64,000 nucleotides of DNA, taken from the NCBI GenBank assembly GCA_007570785.1, contig ML664183.1:11738416-11802415 (forward strand), in the 5' to 3' direction. The translations under genes were made by a program, and so were the position numbers. Each line of letters starts with the position of its first letter. The first letter of the stretch is position 1. The notes under the pieces were generated by a model. The model searched no databases, was not told where the DNA came from, and was given only the letters and a program-made list of their open reading frames with translations. Source of the DNA: Antilocapra americana (taxonomy: Eukaryota; Chordata; Mammalia; Artiodactyla; Antilocapridae). Below, one piece after another: positions 24,045 to 35,769 of this stretch.

Positions 24045-24310
24045 AGTAATAATAGCAGTTAACGTTCATTGACTTCCACTTGTGTTCCAGGCATTGTACT
24101 AAGCACTGCATATATATGTATATATATATACGTTACCTATATATATACGTATGTATATACAGGTATACAATTTCACGTGAAGATTATCCTTATATCAATT
24201 CTATATAGAAGGTATTATTAGAGATTTTAAAAAGTTACGGCTCATAGAAGTTAAGTAATTTGCCTAACAGTTTAAGCGAAAGAACCAGAATCAGACTCAG
24301 CTCTAATTCC
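24045..24310 (-). mobile_element. MIR fragment, antisense, split by (TA)n
   Basis: 'gttccaggcattgtactaag' and 'gttaagtaatttgcctaac' are antisense MIR phrases, separated by a TA/TACG-rich microsatellite at about 24110-24160. Confidence 0.7.
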
Positions 24311-25260
24311 ACACCCCACATGCTTAAACACAACCCTGGAAAATACATCAGAATCTGTGAGCACCTAAAAAAAATGACAATTACTAGCTCCAGTGACAGA
24401 TGTTCCAAATCGGGTATGGTTGAGGCCTAGGAATCTGAATTTGTAATAACATCCCCCCACTCTACATGGTTCTGAGATGGGTGTTCCCAGTGACAGATAC
24501 ATTTTGAGATGCAGTCCCTCTGTATTGACATAATTGGCCACTTCCTTTCTTTAAACACTTCCCTCAGTTGCTATGATACAACATTTTTCTCTGGCTCTGT
24601 GGGCTCTTGAGTCTGCCATTCTCCATCTCCTGCTTCCTCTCCTGCCCAGATCAGTGCCCCAACTCTGCCCTCCTCCTTCTCCTCCCTCTCCTGACTGTCC
24701 CTGTGAGCCCGTCCACTCGCAGCACTCAACTCAGGCAGATGGTTCTCAGCCTTGCCCTTCCCGTGCCAGCATCCTGGTGAGAGTCATAGAGCAGCAGGAC
24801 ATGCTTTTGGAACATGATGAACTGTTGCACAGACCGTGGACAAACGGGTGAGGCAGGTGACACTCACTAAGCTGCCGCATTGCCCCACATCACCCTTGGT
24901 CTTTCCTCTTACCTCGAAGATCCTTATCCTTCATAGCTTCCTAATCAAACCAGTTTAGCAAGAGAGCTGATTATTTTACACAGTTACGCTAATGTTTTAA
25001 TTCTCCCCCTCATTTGCATTTTTAAAGCCTTTTTTTCTCTTTTTGTTTAACTTGGGTTTAACTGTTGTTTGCATGCTGAAGACATTTCAAGCTTCACTTA
25101 GCAGATGGGGGGGATTTAGACAGAACCTGGGACCTAAGAGGAAGGGAGGAGGGCCCCTTCTCCTTCCCTTGACATTGTTTGAACCTGAGACTCAAAGGCA
25201 GCTGAAAACACCACTGGAATGGCAGGCCTTGCTCTCTCTTGCCTCCCGTGTACCTGGGCA
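24311..25260. other. Intergenic stretch, no gene recognised
   Basis: A diverged hAT-like relic may lie at about 24330-24520 ('ggcctaggaatctgaattt'). Nothing else is recognised. Confidence 0.3.
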
Positions 25261-25264
25261 GGTG

Positions 25265-25432
25265 AAAGTGAAAGTCAGGACTGACTATTCAGTCCATGGA
25301 ATTCTCTAGGCCAGAATAATGAAGTGTATAGCCTTTCCCTTCTCCAGGGCATCTTTCCAACCCAGGGATCGAACCCAGGTCTCCTGCATTGCAGGCGGGT
25401 TCTTCACCAGCAGAGCCACAGGGGAAGCCCAA
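25265..25432 (-). mobile_element. Bov-tA SINE, partial
   Basis: Antisense Bov-tA with a shortened 3' part: 'actattcagtccatggaatt', 'gatcgaacccaggtctcctg', 'agccacaggggaagccc'. Confidence 0.85.
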
Positions 25433-25532
25433 GGGGTGAATGGTGATTGCAGCTGCTGCAGACCTGTCCCTAGAAGAGCAGAGGCTATTTGGCTGGCTTC
25501 CTGCCACGCTCCACACTCGGAATGACTGACTT

Positions 25533-25812
25533 CTCTTCATCTTTCAAGTCTCAGCTTAAATGTTCTCTTCTGAGAAACTAGTCCTGACTCCCTCCTTACT
25601 TACATAGGCCCTTCTGCGTGATTCTCTGTGTTGGCAGCTGTTTCCCTTCATGGCATTTATCACCGTTTGTAATTATTGTACTTATTTATTCACTTGATCT
25701 TCCTATCCCCACGTGGACAGTAAACCTCAAGAGGGTAGAGACAAGTTGGCCTTGTTCCTCACTATGCTTGTAGCATACTGCGGGCTCACAGTAGATGTTC
25801 AGTGTTTGTAGC
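25533..25812 (+). mobile_element. L2 LINE 3' end
   Basis: 'agtctcagcttaaatgttc', 'ggcatttatcaccgtttgta' and 'caagagggtagagacaag' follow L2 3' consensus order in sense. Confidence 0.75.
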
Positions 25813-26222
25813 CAGAGGGGCTGGATGGCAACATCTCCACCACCTGGCACTTACCGATGAGTTCTTTACCTGAGCTAACTGCCCCCAGCTGACTAGCTAT
25901 CCCAGTGCTAAAAGACTTAAGACAGCTGGAGAACAGCTGGTTCACCTCACCGCTGGGATAACAACACAGGGTGGCCTGGAGGTGGCATTAGGGAAATTTA
26001 CAAAGACTTTGAAAAAGGCAAAAGGAATTACTAGGTATCCTGTCTAGCACCCAATCAAGTTATGAGACTTTCACTGTCTTTGAGCTATTTTATACAACCT
26101 TTAAAGTCATATAAAAATATGATAGCAATACAAATGATTCCTGTCGGTAGTGACGCAAATGAATTTTGTCTGGTGGAGGTACAGTTGATTATGGCCCTGT
26201 GGACACTGATCAGGTTTGCATC
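25813..26222. other. Single-copy intergenic stretch
   Basis: No gene or repeat family is recognised. Confidence 0.35.
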
Positions 26223-26225
26223 CAT

Positions 26226-26502
26226 GTGCTGCTGCTGCTGCTAAGTCGCTTCAGTCGTGTCTAACTCTATGCGACGCCGTAGACGGCAGCCCACCAGGCT
26301 CCTCTCTCCATGGGATTCTCCAGGAGAGAACACTGGAGTGGGTTGCCATGTCCTTCTCCAGTGCAGGAAAGTGAAAGTGAAGCTGCTCAGTTGTGTCCAA
26401 CTCTTCGCCACCCCATGGACTGCAGCCTACCAGGCTTCTCCGTCCATGGGATTTTCCAGGCAAGAGTACTGGAGTGGGATTGCCATTGCCTTCTCCACAT
26501 CC
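26226..26502 (-). mobile_element. BOV-A2-type dimeric SINE with (GCT)5
   Basis: Two antisense SINE units share the phrase 'ccttctccagtgcaggaaag' between them. The left end carries five GCT units (26228-26242), a typical BOV-A2 feature and a potential trinucleotide microsatellite. Confidence 0.85.
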
Positions 26503-26689
26503 ATGTGTAAATTTATATTGATTTTCCTGATTGCCTATATATGTGTTCTTCGCATTCTCCTTTGATCTGGGGGATAACATTTTGCTTATTGCCTCATGAC
26601 TTAGGTGAGTAAAATCTCTGATGTGTGTTCATTTTATATTTGTAGAAGAGTCATGATTTTAGCCTTTAAAAATATTTTTTTCAATTGAA

Positions 26690-27365
26690 TTTTATGAAAA
26701 GCAGGAACTATCAGGCATCAAAAAATGCTATCAAGAAAGTGAAAACAACCTATATGATGGGAGAAAATATTTTCAAATCTTTTATCTGAAAAAAGATGAA
26801 TATCTGGAATCTATAAAGAACTGAAACTCAACAATAACAACAACAGCAAAAAACCCCAATTCAAAAATAGACAATGGACTTGAATAGACAGTTCTCCAAA
26901 GAAGATATAGAATGATGGATGCACATGAAATGATGCTCAATATTATTAGTCGTTAGGGAAATCAAATCAGAAATATAATGAGATACCACTTTACACCTAC
27001 TAGGATGGCTATAAATTAAAAAGAAAAGAAGAAAAGGGGGAAATAACAAGTGTTGGTGAGGATGTGGAGAAGGTAGGAATATTAAATGGTAGCTATTGTG
27101 GAAAACAGATGGTGATTTCTCAAAGATTAAAGATAGAATTCCCATATGCCCCAACAATTCTGCTCTTAGGTATACATCAAAAGAATTCAAACAGGGACTC
27201 AGACAAATATTTGTATACCAGTGTTTATAGCATTATTATTCACAATATCCAAAAGGTAGAAACAACCCAAGTGTCTGTCAACAGATAAACAAAATGTGAT
27301 ACAAATCGATAGATAATGATGAATGTTATTAAGCCATTATAAAGGTATAAACTGGGGCACATGAG
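26690..27365 (+). mobile_element. L1 LINE ORF2 3' fragment
   Basis: A sense fragment of an older mammalian L1: 'gatgaatatctggaatctat', 'ccaattcaaaaatagacaat', 'gagataccactttacacct', 'ccaacaattctgctcttagg'. Multiple stops. Confidence 0.85.
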
Positions 27366-30200
27366 CACGTTGATGGTTCTCTGAGCCATGGAAATGACTG
27401 ATAGCATAAGGAGAAAAGAACACCCAGCCCCAACCCTGCAGAAAATCAGATCCTGAGAAGACGTAGAGTGAGAAAGAAGGAAAATGGAAACCAAGACAGA
27501 CAGCAACCTTACTCCTGATGTCTAGCAGCTCACTGACCAGTGACTTGGGGTCACTTCAGTGACTGCTTAATTCTTGTCCTGTGAGAGGACATCATCCACT
27601 AGATAGTACTTCTGTTCATAAACAACATTTTCAACAGCACACTTTATTGTCAAAAATTGTGCAAGATAACATAGGATGCATAATGACATGGTCAAACAAA
27701 AAACAAATATGGACTTAGTCAGGAGAAACTTTTATTCAAAAAGTTTTGCCAGGCGGGAAAGGGACTATTGTGATAGGGAAGAACTTGGTCTTGTTTTAAT
27801 AGAGGGGCATGAACAATGCTAGAAAGAAGCAAATGTGGGAAACTGGAGTGGAAGGGTGGCATGACCAGACATTAGATCAGAGAAAATTATATGCTGAAGC
27901 CAGTCTGTTCTCAGTGTGCTGCCTCAGACTGAGGGTGGGCCAAAGTTCAGAGCCTCAGAGGAAGGAAAGAAACTGAACCAAAGTTTGGTTAACAAGCATC
28001 TTGATCCAATTGATCAGTGGGGATGAGCAGCTCAAAACTCATCATTTATGAGACAAAGAATGGGAATTTGGAGGGTCTGTGTGTAGCTTTGTCATAGGTT
28101 AAACAGGGGGCATCTAAGCCTTATCTAAGTCATATGGGAAAGAGTGGTTCTTTGCAGCAAGCTGTTTTCCATATCACAAAAATTGGGGAATTCCTTTAAT
28201 TGGCATGTTTTCCAGGAGCAAAGGGCTCAGGCAAAATTCAGCATTATCACTAAGCAGTGGGATGTGAGTTCCACATGCCCAATCTGGGTGACACCCAGGG
28301 CTGGCCTCTCAGTATAGATGTTTCTGCCCAGGAATGCATAGATCACCCCTTGGTGTGACTAGGCTGTGAGCCTCCTTTCCAAAGTGTTGCAAAGGTTTTT
28401 GATTCCTTTCTTGAAGGAATGCATACATGCATGACTTATATGGAGCCTGTTTTATTACCAAAAGATTCATCCAAGACAGTCTCAGAACCTCTGCTTCCAA
28501 ACTACCACCTCCAAAATGCAGTCCTCGGGTCTATGGCTTAGTCCTTGGAAATCTGCCTTCCATGGGCTGCATTCAGCTCACAGAAGTGCTTTGGTCCAAA
28601 GTGTGTTTGCTTTGATTTTTAAACATGAATTAGATGCCACTATTAAAACTCATAATACTGAATCTAAAAATTCAGCTTGCTAACTTTTCTAGAAAAATGG
28701 ATTGCTCTAGCAACTCTGGCCTACATTTCTATTTTATGCTTCCTATACTATTGAACAAAATTCCTGACAATAAAGTGTGCCATTGAGAAAGTTCTATTTA
28801 TGGATCCCAGTATTTGAGTGCTCTTGCTTCTTATATGGCCCAAGCAAGGAGAGGCATGAGCCTCCCCCCACCCCACCCCCGCCATCTCCTGTATACCAGT
28901 TTCTCAGAATCTATTCAGTCATTTAGGTTATCCGTTTCCTACAACCAGTTATCACCTTCAGTATCAGGACAGCTAAAAGTAAAAGGGGTTTTACTTTCAG
29001 AAAATATGTTAATTAAGGAATTATTTAGAAAAATTGCTTACTATTTACATCCAGTTGCCTGACCACATAATAATGATAGCAGGTATCCTTAAATATACAA
29101 CAGACATACTTTCCTGGTTGTTTCACTTGACTATACAACATGCTCTGTACACATTTAACTTGTGTTCATGAATTGTGAAATTATGTGATATGTATTCTTA
29201 TGAAACCCTGTACATGTGTACTTAAATATAACTTTCTCCTGGTAATCTGTCTCATCAATTTAATATTTAGGCCAGCCAGAAGAACTTACAAGGGTAGAGG
29301 TTTTCTTTCCCTCTCTATAGCCTTAGTGAGTGGGGGGATTATGTTTCCCATGATTGTAAGCCCAGTCAGCCCTTGAAGAAGGATCCAGAATTACAGGAGC
29401 CATCAACTTTCATTATTATAATGAGTCTCCCCACTTTGCAATTTCCTGCATGAGATCTGAAATCTTGATACCAACAGATATTATATGACAAAACATAAAT
29501 GCATCAGTTTTCCAGTGACATTAATATTCCTGGTCTCTGCTTCTCATCTCATTGACTTGGTAAGTGTCTCCCTATCTCTTAATCAGGAGGCTCCTTATCC
29601 ACCACTACCTCAGAGAGGGGTTTTATAGACATCCTGTCTCTGTTCTTGCCTCCTGGGAGCCTGCCTAAAAATGACAATCAATTCATTTGGCTAAGCTTTG
29701 TGTTGCTGTCTCTCCACTCTGCTTCCCATTGTCCACCCAGCCACAGGATTCATGCTCCGGTTGCTTCTTCCAGGCACTTTCACAAGTGAGTGGCTGACCT
29801 TTGACTGTATTGCAAAAGAGAAGTATTAGATTGGGTCTCAGTTCATGGGCTGAGCCGTACATCAGAGGTTGCAGAGTTGCCTTCTGCCAGATCCTGGCTT
29901 ATAAACGTACAGGAAGTACAGCTGACTGTGCCAAGCGTTCAAGGCCTGGGCACTCTCAGTCCTTTGGGTGCTGACTAGCGTCTTTCTCAGCACTTACGGA
30001 GCCCCCTGTCTGTCTCCATCTCTGTGCCTACAGGAAATTCATCTCTGACTACGCAAGCATTTATGTGGCATGAATTCTGAGACCCCAGGAAATCCCATCT
30101 ATCTACTCCCCAGCCTGTTCTGCCACGCCTGAAATCACTTTAATTGCCAAAATGTCCATTGATAATTAAGGTTTTACAAACCTCTAAGAACTGTTAAATT
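27366..30200. other. Long stretch without recognised gene
   Basis: I find no exon, RNA gene or young repeat in about 2.8 kb. The part at 27,600-28,300 could be an old LTR-type repeat, but I see no terminal dinucleotides or primer site to support it. Confidence 0.3.
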
Positions 30201-30204
30201 TTGT

Positions 30205-31140
30205 AAATATAAACTCTTTATTGAAGCATAACATGCAAACATAAAAGTACACAAGTCATAGGCAGAAATGAACCCACTCATGCAGTGAATGCCAGGGTCA
30301 AGAAACAGAATGTTAATATAGCCATTTCCCCAAAAGTCCCCTCCCACTACTGCCTTGTGCCTGCTTCCAGTCACCTCCTGTATGCCCACCAGGGGAATCA
30401 TTATCCTAACTTGGAACAGATAGATTACTTTTGTTCTTATTTTTTATGTGAATAGGATTGTGTGATATGTTTTTTGCATACACAAAGCTGCTTTTGTTCA
30501 GCATCACACTGATGAGATTCATCCAAGCTGCTGCATATAGTTGCCATTTACTTGTTTTTATTGCTGTATAGTATTCCAAGGTATGAATAAGTCGCAATGT
30601 ATTTAATGATTCTGATCCTGCTGACCGTTTGGGTTGCTTACAGTTTTTTACTTATAAATGGTGCTAGTGCTTTCTAAGTCAGGTGCTTTGATGAATGTAT
30701 GTGCACTTTTCTGTTGAAAGTACACTGAGGAGTGGAACATATGAGACATAGAACATATATATATATTTGGCATTAGTAGGTACTATCAAACATATTTTCC
30801 AAGGTGATTGTACCAATTTACATTCCCACAACAGCATATAATTATTATAGTCATACCATATCTCCATCAGTATTAGACCTGTCTTCTCCAGTCAGTTATT
30901 CTCTTAGGTGTGTAATGGTGTGCATTGTGTTCTTAATTTTCATTTCTCTGATAGCCAGTAAGAATGAGCACTTCAAGTGCATTGGCAATTCAGACATCTT
31001 GAACTGTGTGTTCAAGCCTTTAGCTAGCTTTTCTATTGTTTTTTTTTTTCCTTAAAGCTCTTCATATAATCTGACAGTTTGTCTACTGCAATATATTCTC
31101 CCACTCTGTGACTTAACTTTTCACTTTTTAATAAAGTGTT
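30205..31140 (-). mobile_element. Old L1 (L1M) 3' region, antisense
   Basis: 'gaagcataacatgcaaaca', 'gctgtatagtattccaagg' and 'ttcatttctctgatagccag' follow the antisense order of older mammalian L1 3' regions. It starts with a T-rich tail-like segment. Confidence 0.75.
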
Positions 31141-31478
31141 TTAAATGAATAGAAGCCTGTATTTTATTTTTGTACTTTGTGGTTAGCCCTTTGTATATCC
31201 TATGTAAGAAAATTTCTCCTGCCCTAAGGAAGAGATCCCAGAATATCATGAAGAGGTTTTCCTATGTTATTTTTGAAGGTGACTAATATGTGTGGTGTGA
31301 ATCAAGTTAGGAATGAGGGTTTTTTTTTTTTTAACCATAATATTAAATTTCCTCAGAACTATTTCCTAAGAAGTTCATACTTAAACCTATGCCATTAATC
31401 ATGATATTATATAAATGTGGATCTGTTTCTAGGCCATACTCAAGAAGCAGTTACTTGTTAAATCACAAGAATTGCCTC
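31141..31478. other. A/T-rich intergenic stretch
   Basis: No gene or repeat family is recognised. A T-run lies at 31320-31332. Confidence 0.3.
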
Positions 31479-31479
31479 A

Positions 31480-31782
31480 GGAACTTTCCTGGTGGTCCAG
31501 TGGTTAAGACTATATGCTTCCAATGCAGGGGGTGTGGATCTGATCGCTGGCTTTCCTGATAGCTCAGCTGGTAAAGAATACAACTGCAATGTGGGAGACC
31601 TGGGTTTGATCCCTGGGTTGGGAAGATGCCCTGGAGAAGGGAACAGCTACCCTTTCCAGTATTCTGGCCTGGAGAGTTCCAGGAACTGTATAGTCCATGG
31701 GGTCGCAAAGAGTTGGACACAACTGAGTGACTTTCACTTCACTTCAGGGAACTAAGATCCCACATGCAGCCAATAAGTTTAA
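31480..31782 (+). mobile_element. Nested SINEs: Bov-tA inserted into a CHR SINE
   Basis: The CHR head ('ggaactttcctggtggtcc') and body run to about 31550. A complete sense Bov-tA follows (about 31551-31745, ending 'gagtgactttcacttcact'), and the CHR resumes at about 31746 ('agggaactaagatcccac') with an A-rich tail. Confidence 0.85.
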
Positions 31783-31837
31783 AAAAATAATAATTTCCTC
31801 AATAAATGCTACTTCCTGAGGTAAAGCATTTATTATA

Positions 31838-32240
31838 TTCTTAATATGAAGTATGCATCATTCTAGGCATTTTAGCTGCATTGTTTGGTTTCAAACCTCA
31901 TAACCCACTATGAGACAGGTAGTTCTATTATTTCCATTTTATAGGTGAGGAAATTAGGACTTAATTAAAAACTTGCCCAAGACGGTGGACCAATGGTAAA
32001 AGAATCCGCCTGCCAATGCAAGAGATGCATATTTGATCCGTGAGTCGGAAAGTTCCCCTGAAGAAGGAAATGGCAACCCACTCCAGTATTCTTGCCTGGG
32101 AAACCCCATGGACAGAGGAGCCTGGAGGGCTACAGTCCGTGTGGTCACAAAAGTCGGACATGACTGAGAGACTAAACAACAGCAACAACCAAGATTTCCT
32201 AGCTAGTAAGTGACAGAAACCTGACTTGACTGTGGGTCTG
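31838..32240 (-). mobile_element. Antisense MIR split by a sense Bov-tA
   Basis: The antisense MIR ('ctcataacccactatgagac', 'gaggaaattaggacttaat') is interrupted at about 31978 by a Bov-tA in + orientation (to about 32190) and resumes with 'cctagctagtaagtgacag'. Confidence 0.8.
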
Positions 32241-33175
32241 GCTGACTTTGAAGTGGAATTCTTTACTGTTTCTCAAGGCAACATTTTCCCCACCCCACCC
32301 CGCCGTGAGGCATTGGGAGTGGCAGGGAATAAGGGTGTGTGTGTAGGGGAGAAGTGTGATGGAGTGGAGTGGGGACAAACTTCCCTCACCCCCACCACAT
32401 ACCTATTATAGTATTTTTTACTTTGAGTTATACAACATTGGTGTCCATATAAATTTTCATATTCATTAAAACAGCACCTTTTATAGATTGGAAACCATAG
32501 GTTCATGCCACATACCAGGCACTTCATATTGATAGACTATTTTGTTGTTATTTTTCTATATATTCTTTCCTTGTTACTAGTTATCCTTGGAGAGTAAGGA
32601 GTGACTTTTACATTTGTGTAACCCTGATGACTAGGACAGTGCTCTGTCCAAAGCAGACACCTGATAAATATTTGTTGTTTTTTTAGTTGTTGAGTCGTAA
32701 TTGCTAACGTGAGATTTCCTGATCAGGTAGGTTGTCTCTCCTGTATTTATTGGTTTTAGTTCAGATCAGTGATCTAGCCCTAACATATATTTTCTATTTT
32801 CTCTCTTTCAATAATTGCTGTCTCAAACAGAGAAATGCAAATCTTTGGCTGAAAGATCTAGTAACAACAGATCTGAAATTCCTCAAATGTTAGAACCAGA
32901 AGCAATTTCTCATACAATCAGTGAGTTTAAAAAGAGAGAAAGAGAGAGACAGAATTTGATAGAGATAGACACAGAAAATCAGGTCTTTAGAGAAATAAGT
33001 ATTCCCGGTTTCTAACCCCTCACCAGGGGGTTGCTTCTATTTCTTAGGTGCAAAATGGGGCTAATAATACTGCACGCAGCACAGGTTGTTGTAAGAGTAA
33101 AATCAAGCAACAGACAAAAATATACTAAGAATGGTAGAAAACACTATTAAAGATCAAATATTGGTAGAAAGTAAA
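32241..33175. other. Intergenic stretch with a small L2 remnant
   Basis: A sense L2 3' remnant is likely at 32590-32690 ('cctgataaatatttgttg'). The rest, including a GA-rich run at 32931-32952, is unassigned. Confidence 0.4.
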
Positions 33176-33179
33176 TTGA

Positions 33180-33402
33180 ATACCAGGTGGTGCTAGTGGT
33201 TAAAAACCTACCTGCCAATACAGGAGATATAAGAAATGTGGGTTCCATCCCTGGGTCCAGAAGATCTCCTGTAGGAGGGCATGCAACCCGCTCTAGTATT
33301 CTTGCCTGTAGAAGACCATGGACAGAGGAGCCTGGGGGCTACAGTCCACATGGTTGCACAGAGTCTGACAGGACTGAAGCGACTTAGCAAACACACACAG
33401 GT
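33180..33402 (+). mobile_element. Bov-tA SINE
   Basis: Sense Bov-tA: 'taccaggtggtgctagtgg' head, 'ggttccatccctgggtcc', tail 'aagcgacttagcaaacac'. Confidence 0.9.
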
Positions 33403-33532
33403 GTGTTTGGTTTTATCAATAATAAATAAAAGAACTGAGTAAATATTTCAGACATTTACTAAAAAAGGAACTTCTTGACAAAATAATTCAACATAGTTTA
33501 ATGTTAAACAATGAAGCTTCCTACTGTTTTCA

Positions 33533-34560
33533 GTCAATCAGTTCAGTCGCTCAGTCGTGTCCGACTCTTTGTGACCTCTTGAACCAGGGGGTCCCTGTCC
33601 ATCCAGGATGTCCTGCACGCCAGGCCTCCCTGTCCATCACCAACTCCCGGAGTTCACCCAAACGCACGTCCATTGAGTCGGTGATGCCATCCAACCATCT
33701 CATCCTCTGTCGTCCCATTCTTCTGCCTTCAATCTTTCCCAGCATCAGAGTCTTTTCAAATGAGTCAACTCTTCGCATCAGGTGGCTAAAGTACTGCAGT
33801 TTCAGCTTCAACATCAGTCCCTCCAATGAACATCCAGGACTGATCTCCTTTAGGATGGACTGGTTGGATCTCCTTGCAGTCCAAGGGACTCTCAAGAGTC
33901 TTCTCCAACACCACAGTTCAAAAGCATCAATTCTTCAGTGCTCAGCTTTCTGCACTGTCCAACTCTCACATCCATACATGACTACTGGAAAAACCATAGC
34001 CTTAACTAGATGTATTTTTGTTGGCAAAGTAATGTCTCTGCTTTTTAATATGCTGTCTAGGTTGGTCAATAACTTCCCTTCCAAGGAGTAACCGTCTTTT
34101 AATTTCATGGCTGCAGTCATCATCTACAGTGATTTTGGAGCCCAGAAAAATAAAGTCAGCCACTGTTTCCACTGTTTCCCCATCTATTTCCCATGAAGTG
34201 ATGGGACCAGATGCCATGATCTCAGTTTTCTGAATGTTGAGTTTTAAGCCAACTTTTTCACTCTCCTCTTTCACTTTCATCAAGTGGCTCTTTAGTTCTT
34301 CTTCACTTTCTGCCGTAAGGGTGGTGTCATCTTCATAGCTGAGGTTATTGATATTTCTCCCAGCAATCTTGATTCCAGCTTGTGCTTCCTCCAGCCCAGC
34401 GTTTCTCATGATGTACTCTGCATATAAGTAAATAAGTAGGGTGACAATATATAGCCTTGACTTACTCCTTTCCCTATTTGTAGCCAGTCTGTTGTTCCAT
34501 GTCCAGTTCTAACTGTTGCTTCCTGACCTGTATACAGATTTTTCAAGAGGCAAGTCAGGT
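33533..34560 (-). mobile_element. BovB LINE 3' fragment, about 1.0 kb
   Basis: The minus strand encodes the C-terminal BovB ORF2 segment. The YEDD that replaces the catalytic YADD lies at about 34330-34341, with frameshifts between the RT part and the tail. It ends 1.0 kb in from the 3' end near 34560, so it is 5'-truncated. It lies about 1 kb upstream of the FRA10AC1 CpG island. Confidence 0.93.
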
Positions 34561-34574
34561 GTTATACTGCTTTG

Positions 34575-34645
34575 AATATTTTTAAATTTATTTTTAATTG
34601 GAGAATAATTGCTTTACATTCTTCTATTGGTTTCTGCTGTACTGC
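34575..34645 (-). mobile_element. Short antisense L1 3' fragment
   Basis: 'tttaattggagaataattgc' and 'tattggtttctgctgtac' match the antisense ruminant L1 3' end. Confidence 0.7.
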
Positions 34646-35185
34646 TTTAAATGGTTTAATAAACATTTTATTGAAGTTTAATCCAACTGCATTTTGAAAT
34701 TGAATTTACAATAATTTAACTTACAGATTTTTTAAGATCATATTCATTGCATTGTGTAAAGCAGGATGAATCTGTAACTTACTGTCAAGGATAGAAGATG
34801 TGGCTTGAACGGATAGATATTGTTATCTACCATTTAGTTAAAACGATGTAAAGTGGTGAGCGTTATGTGCTAAAGTTTTTGCCATAATGAGCCCCCTCGT
34901 GAAAGTCAGTGGCATGCCAGTTCAGTTTTCAACAAACATCTAATTAACTCGTGTAATTTCCAAGGAACCGTGTTGGGTACCGAGGAAGAAGCAGAGATGA
35001 TTAGCGTGAGCCGGAGCGGGGATAAGACACGAACCCAGTAACTAGGCTGCAAAACAGAAAAAAATGGGGCATAATTTGGAAAAGGTAAAACACAGGGAAA
35101 ACCTGGCAGAGCTTAAAGTGTTTCCCGTATGCATTTTTTTCTTTTCTTTCTTTTTAAAGTAACTATTTAGATCCCTTTTCACCTG
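34646..35185. other. FRA10AC1 upstream single-copy stretch
   Basis: No repeat is recognised between the last L1 piece and the CpG island. Its nearness to the promoter makes it a candidate for upstream regulatory DNA, but no specific site is assigned. Confidence 0.35.
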
Positions 35186-35628
35186 TGCCAAGTCACTTGC
35201 CTGCAGAGAATTCGCGACCCTGTGAAATCGGCCCTACTCGCTCTTTCTTCTTCCTCTTCTGGCATATTCGATGAGCTCCTCTGCCACCAGGACTACATTT
35301 GGAATGGCATCTACTGTGTGGGTGGTGAAGCGATGAAAAGCTATTTTTGTTCTAATTATGAGAGCTGTTTTATGGGGTGTGGGGGAGGGGAGGCAGATCC
35401 GAGATTGAGACGCTCGGCGAGGATGCTGAGAGGAGGCGTTACTAAGGTTACTAGAAAGAGCACGGCAGGTGATATTCAGGAAGAGTTTTTTCCTACAAGG
35501 AAACAAATTTTCAAACGAGGGGCGTGGGCTTAGTATGAGCAGTGCCACGCGATATTAGATGCTGGGCTCCCGAGAGGGAAATGAAAGGAGGCCCAGGAGG
35601 AAAAACCGAATTCTGCGACTTTGGGGAA

Positions 35629-35637
35629 GCCGGAAGC
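35629..35637 (+). promoter_or_regulatory. ETS-type core site
   Basis: GCCGGAAGC contains the GGAA core with favourable CCGGAAG context, typical of GABP/ELK sites in CpG-island promoters. The binding itself is inferred. Confidence 0.45.
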
Positions 35638-35760
35638 CTCTGCCTTCCCTCTCGGCCCTGTTCTTCCACTGCCTTTGTTTCCCGGGGCTGTTCTAGTTGT
35701 AGCACAAGGTCTGCCCTCCCGAGGACGGTGTCATTTAAGTGAAACACGCATCCGAGCCGA

Positions 35761-35769
35761 ACCGGAAGC
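35761..35769 (+). promoter_or_regulatory. ETS-type core site (ACCGGAAGC)
   Basis: A near-ideal ETS consensus in the densest part of the island, 132 bp downstream of the other site and in the same orientation. It may mark the core promoter. Confidence 0.5.

Noticed and set aside
27366..28600. A possible endogenous retrovirus LTR
   Set aside because: No TG...CA ends, polyadenylation signal in context, primer-binding site or second LTR could be identified.
33501..34091. A 196-codon open frame on the + strand
   Set aside because: It is the antisense strand of a BovB copy, and the real coding sense is on the minus strand.
1..35150. LGI1 exons, expected from human gene order on the minus strand to the left
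   Set aside because: No signal peptide or LRR-cap Cys-rich exon was recognised. In human the promoters are tens of kilobases apart, so LGI1 probably lies outside the window.
35222..35548. Overlapping open frames of about 103 codons on both strands upstream of the island core
   Set aside because: They are antiparallel shadows of one another, have no known domain and no splice support.
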